A DNA stretch of 64,000 bases, from contig JBBROE010000005.1 in the NCBI GenBank assembly GCA_038229695.1, positions 12,726 through 76,725 of the forward strand, read 5' to 3'. Origin of the DNA: JACMLD01 sp038229695. Its GTDB lineage: Bacteria; Bacteroidota; Bacteroidia; Chitinophagales; Chitinophagaceae. The notes under the pieces are model-generated. The model saw only the letters and a list, made by a program, of their open reading frames with translations. It was not told the origin of the DNA and searched no databases. Both the position numbers and the translations under genes were made by a program. Each line of letters begins with the position of its first letter. The first letter of the stretch is position 1. Positions 50,931 to 60,008 of the stretch are shown here, in pieces.

Positions 50931-53012
50931 ATGGAAAAAAAAGATTATAAAAGGATACTTGTCACAGCCGCCCTGCCGTATGCCAACGGACCGCTGCATA
51001 TCGGTCATCTTGCCGGCTGTTACCTGCCTGCGGATATCTATGTCCGCTACCAGCGCGCGCAGAAACGAGATATTAAATTTATAGGCGGCAGTGATGAACA
51101 CGGTGTGCCCATTACCATCCGTGCGATGAAGGAAGGCATCACGCCGCAACAGGTGGTGGATAAATACCATGCGCTGATTAAAGACAGCCTGGAGCAGATG
51201 GGTATCTCGTTCGACATTTACTCGCGTACGAGCAACCCCGTACATCATGCCACTGCCGCTGCATTTTTTACGAAGCTGTATGAAGACGGTCGGTTCGAGG
51301 TAAATGAAACCGAACAGTATTATGATGAGCAGGCGAAAACCTTCCTGGCAGACCGGTATATCATTGGCACCTGCCCGGTCTGCGGCAACCCGAATGCGTA
51401 CGGTGACCAGTGCGAGCGCTGCGGATCCACGCTGAGCCCGGAGATCCTGATCAACCCGCACAGCGCGCTCAGTGATGCCGTTCCGGTAAAAAGAAAAACA
51501 AAGCACTGGTATTTCCCGCTGCAGGACTATGAGCCCTGGCTGAAAGAATGGATTATAGAAGGCCATACCGAATGGAAGAACAACGTATACGGGCAGTGTA
51601 AAAGCTGGCTGGATAATGGCCTTCAGCCCAGAGCCATGACGCGCGACAGCAACTGGGGAATCAAGGTTCCGCTGCCGGATGCGGAAGGAAAGGTGTTATA
51701 TGTTTGGTTTGATGCGCCAATTGGCTATATATCCGCTACGCGGGAACTAACGCCGGACTGGGCCGATTACTGGTGCAGCGAAGACAGCAAGCTGGTGCAC
51801 TTCATCGGGAAGGATAACATTGTTTTTCACTGCATCATCTTCCCTGCGATGCTGAAAGCCCATGGCGGTTTTATATTCCCGGATAATGTTCCCGCCAACG
51901 AATTTTTAAATATAGAAGGCGAGAAAGTATCCACCAGCCGTAACTGGGCCGTGTGGATCAACGAATACCTGCAGGATTTCCCGGAACAGCAGGACACGCT
52001 GCGGTATGTGCTCTGCGCCAATGCGCCGGAGACAAAAGACAACGATTTTACCTGGAAGGAGTTCCAGGAACGAAACAACAGTGAACTCGTTAATATCTTC
52101 GGCAATTTCGTCAACCGTACGTTCGTGCTGATGCATAAACTCAGCAAAGGAAAAGTTCCCCCGTTGCATCCTGCGGCACTGGATGAAAAGGACGCTGCGA
52201 TGCTGAAGGAAATCAAACAGTCGGGCAAAACGGTGGAAGGCCTGCTGGAGCAGTATAAATTCAGGGAGGCCTTATTTGAAGTAATCGACCTGTCGAGAAA
52301 GGGCAATAAGTACATGCAGGAGAAAGAACCCTGGATTGTGGCCAAGCGGCTGGAAGAAAATCCGAATGCCATGGAGCTGATTGACAATTGTCTTCATATC
52401 TGCCTGCAGCTGACGGCCAACCTCTCCATCCTCATCAACCCGTTCCTGCCCGGTACCGCAAAAAAAATGCTGTACATGATGAAGGTAGTGGACAAGATGC
52501 TGGAATGGGAAAACGCGGGCAAGACCGATTTACTGCGTACAGGCTACAGCCTGCGTGAGCCGCAGTTGCTGTTCCGAAAGGTAGAAGACGGAGAAATTGC
52601 TGCCCAGGTGGAGAAATTACATGCCGGCGCGGTAAAGCCCGTTGCCGAAGCAACAGCCGAAGCAGGAACTGCCGCCGAAAAGAAGGCCACGATTGTGTAC
52701 GATGATTTTGCCAAACTGGACCTGGTAACCGGAACCATCATCCAGGCAGAAAAGGTGGCCAAAGCCGATAAGCTGCTGAAGCTGGAGATCGACCTGGGTA
52801 CAGAAAGAAGAACGATCGTCTCCGGGATCGCCCTTCATTTCAATGCTGCCGACATCATTGGCCGGCAGGTGGTGGTGGTAGCGAACCTGGCACCGCGGAA
52901 GATGAAAGGAATAGAGAGCAATGGTATGATTTTAATGGCTGAAGACAAAGCCGGCAAACTATATTTTGTACAGCCGGGAGAAAAAATTGAGAACGGATCA
53001 GGCGTTAGTTAA
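50931..53012 (+). CDS. metG: Methionyl-tRNA synthetase
   Basis: This 693-residue class I synthetase charges tRNA-Met in the cytoplasm. The HIGH motif appears as HIGHLAG in PYANGPLHIGHLAG. The zinc site is CPVC-x9-CERC (about residues 149-165). The KMSKS loop is the variant KVSTSRN in GEKVSTSRNWAVW. A C-terminal EMAP/Trbp111-type tRNA-binding domain (about 590-693, VTGTIIQAEKVAKADKLLKL onward) makes it the long form. A perfect-consensus promoter lies upstream. The following dehydrogenase gene starts 31 bp after its stop and is probably read from the same transcript. Confidence 0.96.
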   Translation: MEKKDYKRILVTAALPYANGPLHIGHLAGCYLPADIYVRYQRAQKRDIKFIGGSDEHGVPITIRAMKEGITPQQVVDKYHALIKDSLEQMGISFDIYSRTSNPVHHATAAAFFTKLYEDGRFEVNETEQYYDEQAKTFLADRYIIGTCPVCGNPNAYGDQCERCGSTLSPEILINPHSALSDAVPVKRKTKHWYFPLQDYEPWLKEWIIEGHTEWKNNVYGQCKSWLDNGLQPRAMTRDSNWGIKVPLPDAEGKVLYVWFDAPIGYISATRELTPDWADYWCSEDSKLVHFIGKDNIVFHCIIFPAMLKAHGGFIFPDNVPANEFLNIEGEKVSTSRNWAVWINEYLQDFPEQQDTLRYVLCANAPETKDNDFTWKEFQERNNSELVNIFGNFVNRTFVLMHKLSKGKVPPLHPAALDEKDAAMLKEIKQSGKTVEGLLEQYKFREALFEVIDLSRKGNKYMQEKEPWIVAKRLEENPNAMELIDNCLHICLQLTANLSILINPFLPGTAKKMLYMMKVVDKMLEWENAGKTDLLRTGYSLREPQLLFRKVEDGEIAAQVEKLHAGAVKPVAEATAEAGTAAEKKATIVYDDFAKLDLVTGTIIQAEKVAKADKLLKLEIDLGTERRTIVSGIALHFNAADIIGRQVVVVANLAPRKMKGIESNGMILMAEDKAGKLYFVQPGEKIENGSGVS

Positions 53013-53043
53013 CCGCAGTATCAACGCTGCAAAAAAAGAATTT

Positions 53044-53919
53044 ATGACAATCGGATTTATTGGCCTGGGCAGCCTGGGTACACCCATCGCCCTCAACCTG
53101 GCCGCTGCCGGGCATTCGCTTGTAGTGTATAACCGCACCGCAGGCAAAACCAAAACCCTGGAAGAAAAAGGGGCGCGGGCAGCAGCGTCGATCGCGGAAC
53201 TGGCAAAGGCCTGTTCTATCATTTTCACGATTGTTTCCGATGATGCCGCGATTAAGCAGGTATGCGGGGGAGACGCTGGCCTCATCCGGCATGCCGCAAA
53301 AGGAACCATCCACATTTCCATGAGTACGATTCTTCCCGAAACAGCGTCGGAACTGGCGTCCATGCACGAGGTGAACGGGCAGCATTATCTGGCTGCGCCC
53401 GTTTTTGGAAGGCCTGATGCAGCAGCCGCCAGGAAACTGAATTTCGTAGTCTCCGGCGATGCCGCCATCCGCGAAAAAGTCACCCCGCTGCTGAAAGATG
53501 CAGGAGGAGCCGGTGTTTTTGCTTTCGGCGATACCTTCACCGCTGCCAATACCGTTAAACTATGCGGTAATTTCCTGATTGCCGCAGCGCTTGAAGCCAT
53601 CGGGGAAAGCGTTGCGCTCGCGGAACAAAGCGGGGTAAACCCACGCGAGATGTGGGACATGTTTTCCCAGACCTTATTCAATACGCCGCTCTATCACAAC
53701 TACAGTAAAATAATCCTGCAAAAACAATTTGACCCTGCCGCTTTCACGGCCAAACTCGGCCTCAAAGACATGAAACTGGTGATGCAGCAGGCCGACCGGT
53801 CGAACACAACGATGCCGCTGGCAGCGCTGTTGCGGAAAAACATGGAACAGCTGGTCAATGGCGGCAGGCCGGAAACAGACTGGAGTGCCGTTTCAGAAGG
53901 CGCTACCGCCTCCGCCTGA
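53044..53919 (+). CDS. NAD(P)-dependent beta-hydroxyacid dehydrogenase family protein
   Basis: This 291-residue protein (from the ATG at 53044; the frame is open from 52966, inside metG) belongs to the 3-hydroxyisobutyrate/glyoxylate reductase family. The dinucleotide motif is GFIGLGSLGTPIALNL, followed by VVYNRT whose Arg suggests NADPH use. The catalytic Lys lies in NTVKLCGNFL, and the substrate segment is APVFGRPDAAAA in place of the usual APVSGG. The GRPD variant is shared by a branch that may reduce other small aldehydes. It is downstream of metG and is not part of an evident pathway cluster. Confidence 0.87.
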   Translation: MTIGFIGLGSLGTPIALNLAAAGHSLVVYNRTAGKTKTLEEKGARAAASIAELAKACSIIFTIVSDDAAIKQVCGGDAGLIRHAAKGTIHISMSTILPETASELASMHEVNGQHYLAAPVFGRPDAAAARKLNFVVSGDAAIREKVTPLLKDAGGAGVFAFGDTFTAANTVKLCGNFLIAAALEAIGESVALAEQSGVNPREMWDMFSQTLFNTPLYHNYSKIILQKQFDPAAFTAKLGLKDMKLVMQQADRSNTTMPLAALLRKNMEQLVNGGRPETDWSAVSEGATASA

Positions 53920-54053
53920 ATACCAAGTTGAAATACGCCGCTCTACACTAACGGTAAGCTGCAACTGCTTTTGGTTGCCGCGGTATCCTCCGGCCCCGCG
54001 ACGCCGGGGGTATATTGTTACCCGGGTACGGCTGCCTGTCCCCTATTTTATAC

Positions 54054-54084
54054 TTTAACCGGTAGTCATAAATTTATATCTTCG
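54054..54084 (+). promoter_or_regulatory. Candidate promoter of the fadN-like gene
   Basis: TTTA (54054-54057) lies 19 bp before TATCTTCG (54077-54084), each one base off the TTTG and TAnnTTTG consensus with ideal spacing. The predicted start point falls inside the inverted repeat that follows. Confidence 0.5.
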
Positions 54085-54108
54085 TTAAACCAAATAGTTG
54101 TTTAACTA
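54084..54108. promoter_or_regulatory. Operator-like inverted repeat before the fadN-like gene
   Basis: GTTAAAC (54084-54090) and GTTTAAC (54100-54106) are perfect complementary arms with a 9-bp spacer. A second, nested palindrome TAGTT-N4-AACTA covers 54095-54108. They overlap the predicted transcription start, 12 bp before the ATG, as a repressor site would. A TetR-type fatty-acid regulator is a guess. Confidence 0.45.
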
Positions 54109-54120
54109 ACCAATTTTATT

Positions 54121-56523
54121 ATGTACCACCGGAACATCAGGAAAGTAGCCGTTTTGGGAAGCGGTGTCATGGGAAGCCGCATAGCCTGTCATTTCGCAGG
54201 TATGGGTGTACCTGTATTGCTGCTCGATATGGCCGGCACCCTGCAGCCCGACCACGAAGCAAAGGGGATGAAAGCCGACAGCCCGGCCGTAAAAAACCGG
54301 GTGGTCAACGAAGCGCTGGCGGCTGCCATAAAATCCAATCCTTCCCCGCTTTACTATCCTGATGCGGTAAAGAAAATTACCACCGGCAACTTCACTGATA
54401 ATATGAAAGAGGTGGCAGCATGCGACTGGATCATTGAGGTGGTGGTAGAACGGCTTGATGTGAAGCAATCAATTTTTACCGAAGTGGAAAAATTCCGCAA
54501 GCCCGGCACGCTGGTTTCTTCCAACACCTCGGGCATACCGATCCACCTGATGGCTGAAGGAAGGAGTGAAGACTTTAAAAAACATTTTTGCGGGACGCAT
54601 TTTTTCAACCCGCCCCGCTACCTGCGGCTGCTGGAGATCATTCCGACAGATTTTACCGATCCCGAAGTAACCGGCTTCCTGATGCATTACGGGGATCTAT
54701 ACCTCGGCAAGACAACGGTGCTTTGCAAAGACACGCCGGCATTCATTGCCAACCGCATCGGGGTATACGGGATCATGGCCATATTTAAACTGGTGGATAA
54801 ACTGGGGCTTACGGTCGATGAGGTGGATGCACTGACAGGACCGGTTATCGGGCGGCCCAAATCCGCCACCTTCCGGACGGCCGATGTAGTCGGCATAGAT
54901 ACCCTCGTGAAGGTAGCGAACGGCATCGCCGCGAACTGCCCCGGCGATGAACAGCTGGAGATTTTTACCACCCCGGGCTGGCTTGAAAAGTTGGTAGCCA
55001 ATAAATGGCTGGGGGATAAGACCGGCCAGGGATTTTTCAAAAAAACAAAGAATGCCGCCGGCGAAAAAGAAATCCTGGCGCTCGACCTCGCCACGCTGGA
55101 ATATGGCGCCCGCAGCAAGGCCCGATTTGCCACGCTGGAGGCAGCAAAAGCGACTGAAGACCCTGCAGCAAAGCTGAAAATACTATTAGCCGGCCAAGAC
55201 AAGGCTGGTGAATTTTACAGGCACCTTTACTATGGCCTGTTCGCCTATATTTCTCACCGCATACCCGAAGTGAGTGATGATTTGTACCGGGTAGACGATG
55301 CGCTGAAAGCCGGGTTTGGCTGGGAGACCGGCCCATTTGAAAACTGGGATATGCTGGGCGCAGGCAAAACCGTTGCAGCAATGGCAGCAGCGGGATACAC
55401 GGCCGCAGCCTGGGTAACGGAGATGCTGGATGCGGGCATACAAAATTTTTACAGTGTCCGGGATGGAAAGCGGTTGTACTACGACGTGCGTTCGAAAGCC
55501 TATCGCCCCCTGCCCGGCGGGGAGGCCTTCATCGTGATGAAAAATTTTACCGATGCAACCGTATGGAAGAACAGCGCCTGCCGGACCTACCACCTCGGTG
55601 ACGATGTGCTTGGCCTGGAGTGGCAGACCAAAATGGGCAGCATCGGGGGAGAAGTACTGGAAGGTATCAACCAGTCGATCGACCTTGCCGAAAAAAAATA
55701 CCAGGGCCTGGTCATTGCCAATGACGCTGCCAATTTTTCGGCAGGCGCCAACGTGGGAATGATTTTTATGCTGGCCATCGAACAGGAATATGATGAACTG
55801 GATATGGCGATAAGACTCTTCCAGCGGACGATGATGCGGGCCCGTTACTCCGCTATCCCGGTGGTGGTAGCGCCCCATGCCCTCACGCTGGGTGGCGCCT
55901 GCGAGCTGAGCCTGCACAGCGATAAGGTCTGTGCCGCGGCGGAAACTTACACCGGCCTCGTAGAACTCGGTGTGGGACTAATCCCGGGGGGTGGGGGCAC
56001 GAAAGAGTTTACCCTGCGTGCGGCGGACGAAATGCACGAAGATGAACCCGAAACCATAACCCTCAAAAACCGCTTTCTTACTATTGCCACCGCGAAAGTA
56101 TCTACCTCTGCCTACGAAGCATACGGGCTGGGCATCCTGCGCAAGGGGCATGATGAGATAATCATAAACCCGTCGCGCCGCATTTCGGCCGCGAAAAATG
56201 CCGTGCTGGCGATGGCCGGTGCCGGCTACTCACAGCCCGTAGCGCGGAAGGATATAAAAGTACTGGGGCGGTCCGCCCTGGGTGCCCTGCTGGCCGGCAT
56301 CAACGGTATGCAGGTGGCGGGTTACGCTACAGCATACGACGGCGTGGTAGCCAAAAAGCTGGCCTACGTGATGTGCGGCGGCGACCTGAGTGAACCGTCC
56401 AGGGTGTCCGAGCAATACCTGCTCGACCTGGAAAGGGAGGCTTTCCTGAGCCTCACAGGTGAAAAGAAAACGCTGGAACGTATCCAGGGTGTGTTAAAGA
56501 CCGGGAAACCGGCGCGCAATTAA
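54121..56523 (+). CDS. 3-hydroxyacyl-CoA dehydrogenase/enoyl-CoA hydratase fusion (FadN-like)
   Basis: This 800-residue beta-oxidation enzyme hydrates enoyl-CoA and oxidises the hydroxyacyl-CoA product. The N-terminal NAD-binding domain starts VAVLGSGVMGSRIACHFAG, with the catalytic-region segments CGTHFFNPPRYL and VLCKDTPAFIANRIG. Two C-terminal 3HCDH segments follow, and the hydratase/isomerase domain occupies the last 350 residues, with NDAANFSAGANVGMIF and a Glu in GLVELGVGLIPGGGG. Dehydrogenase-first order is that of FadN, the reverse of E. coli FadB. No thiolase or acyl-CoA dehydrogenase gene follows, though these usually accompany it. It sits behind an operator-like repeat. Confidence 0.92.
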   Translation: MYHRNIRKVAVLGSGVMGSRIACHFAGMGVPVLLLDMAGTLQPDHEAKGMKADSPAVKNRVVNEALAAAIKSNPSPLYYPDAVKKITTGNFTDNMKEVAACDWIIEVVVERLDVKQSIFTEVEKFRKPGTLVSSNTSGIPIHLMAEGRSEDFKKHFCGTHFFNPPRYLRLLEIIPTDFTDPEVTGFLMHYGDLYLGKTTVLCKDTPAFIANRIGVYGIMAIFKLVDKLGLTVDEVDALTGPVIGRPKSATFRTADVVGIDTLVKVANGIAANCPGDEQLEIFTTPGWLEKLVANKWLGDKTGQGFFKKTKNAAGEKEILALDLATLEYGARSKARFATLEAAKATEDPAAKLKILLAGQDKAGEFYRHLYYGLFAYISHRIPEVSDDLYRVDDALKAGFGWETGPFENWDMLGAGKTVAAMAAAGYTAAAWVTEMLDAGIQNFYSVRDGKRLYYDVRSKAYRPLPGGEAFIVMKNFTDATVWKNSACRTYHLGDDVLGLEWQTKMGSIGGEVLEGINQSIDLAEKKYQGLVIANDAANFSAGANVGMIFMLAIEQEYDELDMAIRLFQRTMMRARYSAIPVVVAPHALTLGGACELSLHSDKVCAAAETYTGLVELGVGLIPGGGGTKEFTLRAADEMHEDEPETITLKNRFLTIATAKVSTSAYEAYGLGILRKGHDEIIINPSRRISAAKNAVLAMAGAGYSQPVARKDIKVLGRSALGALLAGINGMQVAGYATAYDGVVAKKLAYVMCGGDLSEPSRVSEQYLLDLEREAFLSLTGEKKTLERIQGVLKTGKPARN

Positions 56524-56613
56524 CCGCTTAAATAATAGGCGCCCCGTTTCAGCGGAACAACGCTATTTTTATTGGGCAGCATAAAAATAATTTCCATTGA
56601 AAAAAATTTTCCG

Positions 56614-57510
56614 GTGCCTGTCTTAAGCCTCCAGGCCATCAGTAAATCTTACGGGCAAATAAGGGCGTTGTCTAAACTGTCCTTCGATGTTCCCGAGGGA
56701 TGCGTATTTGGTGTACTCGGTCCCAACGGCAGTGGCAAAACCACGCTGCTCAGCATCGTCCTGGATGTACTAAGCGCCGATGAAGGAACTTTTCTCTGGT
56801 TCGGTAAACCGGGTTACCCGGAACAACGGAGAAACATCGGGGCGCTGCTTGAAACGCCTAACTTCTATCACTATCTCTCGGCTGTCGACAACCTGAAAGT
56901 GACACAAAGTATCAGTGGCCGCGGCGACCGGGATGCGATTGACCAGGTACTTCACAAAGTAAAACTATTTGAAAGACGCAACAGCCGGTTCAGTACCTAT
57001 AGCCTGGGTATGAAGCAACGACTGGCGATTGCGGCGGCATTACTCGGTGACCCGGCGGTACTGGTGCTGGACGAACCCACCAACGGCCTAGACCCGGTTG
57101 GCATAGCTGAAATCAGGGAACTCATCATTCAGCTCAGCCGCAACGGCCATACCATCATCATGGCGAGCCACCTGCTGGATGAAGTGGAGAAAGTTTGTAC
57201 GCATGTGGCCATCATCAAGCGCGGCTCCCTGCTCACCACCGGCTCGGTGGATGAAGTGCTGGCAGACCGGGATACCGTTGAAATTTCTGGTCGTGATCCT
57301 GAGGGGCTGTACACCCTCATGCGCCAATACCAGCAAGATATAAGTGTGAAGCAGGAGCAGGGATTTATCCTGGTGGATTTACCGAAGGGAACCGCCCGGC
57401 TGGAGGAGATCAACCAGTACTGTTTCAGCCATGGTTTTGTGCTCAACCACCTCCAATTGAAAAAGAAAAGACTGGAAGCAAAGTTTTTTGAACTTACCGG
57501 GAATGAATAG
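56614..57510 (+). CDS. ABC transporter ATP-binding protein
   Basis: This 298-residue protein (GTG at 56614; a TTG at 56572 is possible and would add 14 residues) has a complete ABC ATPase domain. Walker A is GPNGSGKTTL, the signature is YSLGMKQRLAIAAAL with LGMKQ as the C-loop, Walker B is VLVLDEP and the switch His is in IIMASHLL. A C-terminal extension of about 80 residues (VDEVLADRDTVEISG onward) is typical of Bcr/DrrA-type exporters. The permease gene starts 18 bp downstream. The transported substrate is unknown. Confidence 0.91.
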   Translation: MPVLSLQAISKSYGQIRALSKLSFDVPEGCVFGVLGPNGSGKTTLLSIVLDVLSADEGTFLWFGKPGYPEQRRNIGALLETPNFYHYLSAVDNLKVTQSISGRGDRDAIDQVLHKVKLFERRNSRFSTYSLGMKQRLAIAAALLGDPAVLVLDEPTNGLDPVGIAEIRELIIQLSRNGHTIIMASHLLDEVEKVCTHVAIIKRGSLLTTGSVDEVLADRDTVEISGRDPEGLYTLMRQYQQDISVKQEQGFILVDLPKGTARLEEINQYCFSHGFVLNHLQLKKKRLEAKFFELTGNE

Positions 57511-57528
57511 CCGCAAACTTAACCGCAA

Positions 57529-58347
57529 ATGACAGCAATCGTTAAAACGGAATGGTTGAAGATCAAGAAATACCCGGCTTTCTGGTGGGTAATGGCCATT
57601 ACGGCACTCACCTACCCGGGCGTGAACTATATCTTCATCAACGTTTACGAGAACATCACCCAGCGCCAGAGCGCTTCCGGGCAGATGCTGAAGGCACTGA
57701 TCGGAAATCCATTTTCCTTTCCGGAGGCCTGGAAAACGGTGGCTTATTTCTCCTCACTTTTCGTATTTATCCCGGCCATCGTGATCATCATGCTGATCAC
57801 CAATGAATACACGTACAAAACCAACCGCCAGAATATTATTGACGGCTGGAGCCGGAAAGATTTTATGATGGGCAAGCTGGTTGATGTCTTTATTTTGTCC
57901 ACCCTTGTCACTGTGATTTACTTTATTGTCGCGCTGGTAATTGGCGTTTCGAATACGGCTGCCACGGGTAGTGACAAATGGAAACTTTTGTATTACGTAG
58001 GGTTATTCTTCCTGCAGACCTTTTCACAGCTATCCCTCGCTTTTATGGTGGGACTGCTCGTCCGCAAATCATTTATCGCCCTCGCTGTATTTTCTTTTTA
58101 CTTCGTAATTGCCGAACCCATTGCGGTCAATTTACTCCGTTACAAATATAAAAATGAGGTGGGCAGATTTTTCCCGCTGGAGATCTCTCACCGTTTATTA
58201 CCGAAGCCGGCCTTCATTGGACGGATAGACCAGGCGGCTTATGATGCGGCACTGGCCGCGGTAAAATACCACGTGCTGTATTCTCTCCTGCTCATTCTTA
58301 TCACCTGGGCATTTTGTTTCTGGGTGAATCAAAGACGTGACCTGTAA
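57529..58347 (+). CDS. ABC transporter permease
   Basis: This 272-residue membrane protein has six predicted helices (about 17-35, 62-88, 115-138, 155-180, 183-200 and 245-265). It has a cytoplasmic N-terminus beginning TAIVKTEWLKIKKYPAFWW, as in ABC-2-type permeases. An NEYTYKTNRQNIIDGWSR loop between helices two and three is characteristic of the NosY/ABC-2 group. It works with the ATPase encoded just upstream. Its stop overlaps the ATG of the next gene (TAATG), so the small secreted protein that follows is probably co-translated. Confidence 0.87.
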   Translation: MTAIVKTEWLKIKKYPAFWWVMAITALTYPGVNYIFINVYENITQRQSASGQMLKALIGNPFSFPEAWKTVAYFSSLFVFIPAIVIIMLITNEYTYKTNRQNIIDGWSRKDFMMGKLVDVFILSTLVTVIYFIVALVIGVSNTAATGSDKWKLLYYVGLFFLQTFSQLSLAFMVGLLVRKSFIALAVFSFYFVIAEPIAVNLLRYKYKNEVGRFFPLEISHRLLPKPAFIGRIDQAAYDAALAAVKYHVLYSLLLILITWAFCFWVNQRRDL

Positions 58348-58892
58348 TGACTTCCTCCAACACTATACTCAACCGCATATTCCGGGTACTCTTCCTAACC
58401 CTGGCTTGTTTAAAGTCGGTACCATCAGGGGCACAGCCTTTGCCGACTGTCATCAAAACACAGGCACTGGACATGGTCAGGGCCGTGGCGGCCAGAGATG
58501 CGGAAAAGCTGGCGATCTACCTGCCGCCGAAACTGGTCCGGGATGCCGGTGGCATGCAGGGTCTGCTAACGGCGAGGGATACCGTAAATAAGTACATGAA
58601 ACAATTCGGGGCTGAAATAAAACAAATCGTGGTTGGCAACCCCGGCAAAATCATCAGCTACAAAAAAACTTTACAGACAACCCTTCCGCAGACCACAGTG
58701 GTCAGGCTGATGGCCGGTACGGCCACGCTGGAAAGCACGCTGGTGGCCATTTCGGAGGACCAGGGCATTCATTGGTATTTCGTCGATACCAGTATCTATC
58801 ATGGAAAGAAGATGACGGATGCCCTTCCGGAACTCAGCCCGGAACTGGCTATACCACCGATGAAACCGCCGGTTTTTAAAGCGGATCCCTGA
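58347..58892 (+). CDS. Small secreted protein of unknown function
   Basis: This 181-residue protein has a signal peptide (about 1-29, ending PSGAQ) and a mature alpha/beta domain of about 125 residues. It begins TQALDMVRAVAARDAEKLAIYL, and its later strands TTVVRLMAGTATLEST, LVAISEDQGI and HWYFVDTS have the look of an NTF2/SnoaL-like fold, with a proline-rich C-terminus. I do not recognise a specific family. Overlap with the permease stop places it in the same operon, which suggests it may work with the ABC transporter. It ends 6 bp from a convergent gene. Confidence 0.75.
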   Translation: MTSSNTILNRIFRVLFLTLACLKSVPSGAQPLPTVIKTQALDMVRAVAARDAEKLAIYLPPKLVRDAGGMQGLLTARDTVNKYMKQFGAEIKQIVVGNPGKIISYKKTLQTTLPQTTVVRLMAGTATLESTLVAISEDQGIHWYFVDTSIYHGKKMTDALPELSPELAIPPMKPPVFKADP

Positions 58893-58898
58893 GTCATT

Positions 58899-59840
58899 TT
58901 AGGATTTCCTGTCAGCTGCCACCAGTGCATTGACCGCTGAGTCAATGGCGGGGTACACAAACACAAACCCGGTTTCCCTTATTTTTGATGCACTGACAGT
59001 GGTGCTTTTCAATACTTCGGTACTCATCTCTCCCAAACCAATCTTCAGAAAGGCGGCGGGAACATGAACGGGCAGGTAAAAATTTTTTCGCATCTGTTTG
59101 GCCAGCGCAATGGTAAGCTCCTTATTGCTGACAGGCTCTGGAGCCACGGCATTGTAGATACCCTGCATACTTTCGTCGGTGATTGCCTGAAGATACATCC
59201 GGCAGATATCATCAATATGGATCCAACTCACTACCTGTTTGCCAGACCCGAGTATCGCCGCTACGCCGAGGCGGATGGGCTTCATGAATTCCGCCAGCGC
59301 GCCGCCTTTGTTGCTGAGTACGATGCCCGTTCTGAGGATGGCGAGCCGCCTGCCGGCGTTGCCTGCGGCTGCAATACTTTTTTCCCACTGCACGCAGGTT
59401 TCCCCTAGAAAATCTGCTGCCGGCCGATCTGTCTCGGAAAATGGGGGTTCATGCGGTATGCGGGGATCCGCTCCATACCAGCCGATCGCCGATGCACTGA
59501 CCACGGCTTTTACGGTATTGGGGGTCTCGCTAAGCCCTTTCAGCAGCAGCGCACTGCTCCGGACACGGCTCTCAACAATTTCCTGTTTTCTTTTTGCCGT
59601 CCACCGTTTATCGGCAACACCTGCACCGGCCAGGTGGATGATGTAGTCGGCCTTCCCGACGGCATTGGCATCGATAGTTTGTTTACCGGTATCCCAGAGG
59701 GCATAGGTGATGCCGTCTGCCGCCCGCGTGCCGGGCAGTTGGCGGGTTAGGATAATCACCTGGTGATGGTGCTGGCGGAGCAGGCCGGTCAATGCCGTAC
59801 CAATAAGCCCGGTACCTCCTGAAATTAATATTGTAGCCAT
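58899..59840 (-). CDS. TIGR01777-family NAD-dependent epimerase-like protein
   Basis: This 313-residue protein (from the ATG at 59840; the frame is open to 59900) has an extended-SDR fold. The cofactor motif is ISGGTGLIGTALTGLL, ITYALWDTGKQTID follows, and IIHLAGAGVADKRW is the NAD-side signature of the SulA/YfcH group. The C-terminal part holds WIHIDDICRMYLQAI and NAVAPEPVSNKEL. The conserved SASAIGWYGADP segment carries the Tyr of the catalytic site. The biochemical role of this family is not established. It follows the ftsZ terminator and is probably transcribed alone. Confidence 0.88.
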   Translation of the reverse strand: MATILISGGTGLIGTALTGLLRQHHHQVIILTRQLPGTRAADGITYALWDTGKQTIDANAVGKADYIIHLAGAGVADKRWTAKRKQEIVESRVRSSALLLKGLSETPNTVKAVVSASAIGWYGADPRIPHEPPFSETDRPAADFLGETCVQWEKSIAAAGNAGRRLAILRTGIVLSNKGGALAEFMKPIRLGVAAILGSGKQVVSWIHIDDICRMYLQAITDESMQGIYNAVAPEPVSNKELTIALAKQMRKNFYLPVHVPAAFLKIGLGEMSTEVLKSTTVSASKIRETGFVFVYPAIDSAVNALVAADRKS

Positions 59841-59948
59841 AGCAATAGGTTTGAGCAGTATGGGCTGTTCCCTGTTTTCAGTAACGGTGAATACAGGCAA
59901 AAGTTCAGGCCTACGGTATTGCCTGCCTTGCCCACAGGATGCAGTTAC

Positions 59949-59978
59949 AAAAAAGCCCTCCGCGACTGGCGAAGGGCT
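59949..59978 (-). terminator. Intrinsic terminator after ftsZ
   Basis: A 6-bp stem (59954-59959 with 59973-59978) plus an inner CGC/GCG helix is followed in minus-strand sense by a six-U run. It ends the division gene transcript about 30 bp after the ftsZ stop codon. Confidence 0.82.
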
Positions 59979-60008
59979 CCTGTATTAAACCGATGGGATA
60001 GTATGTGG

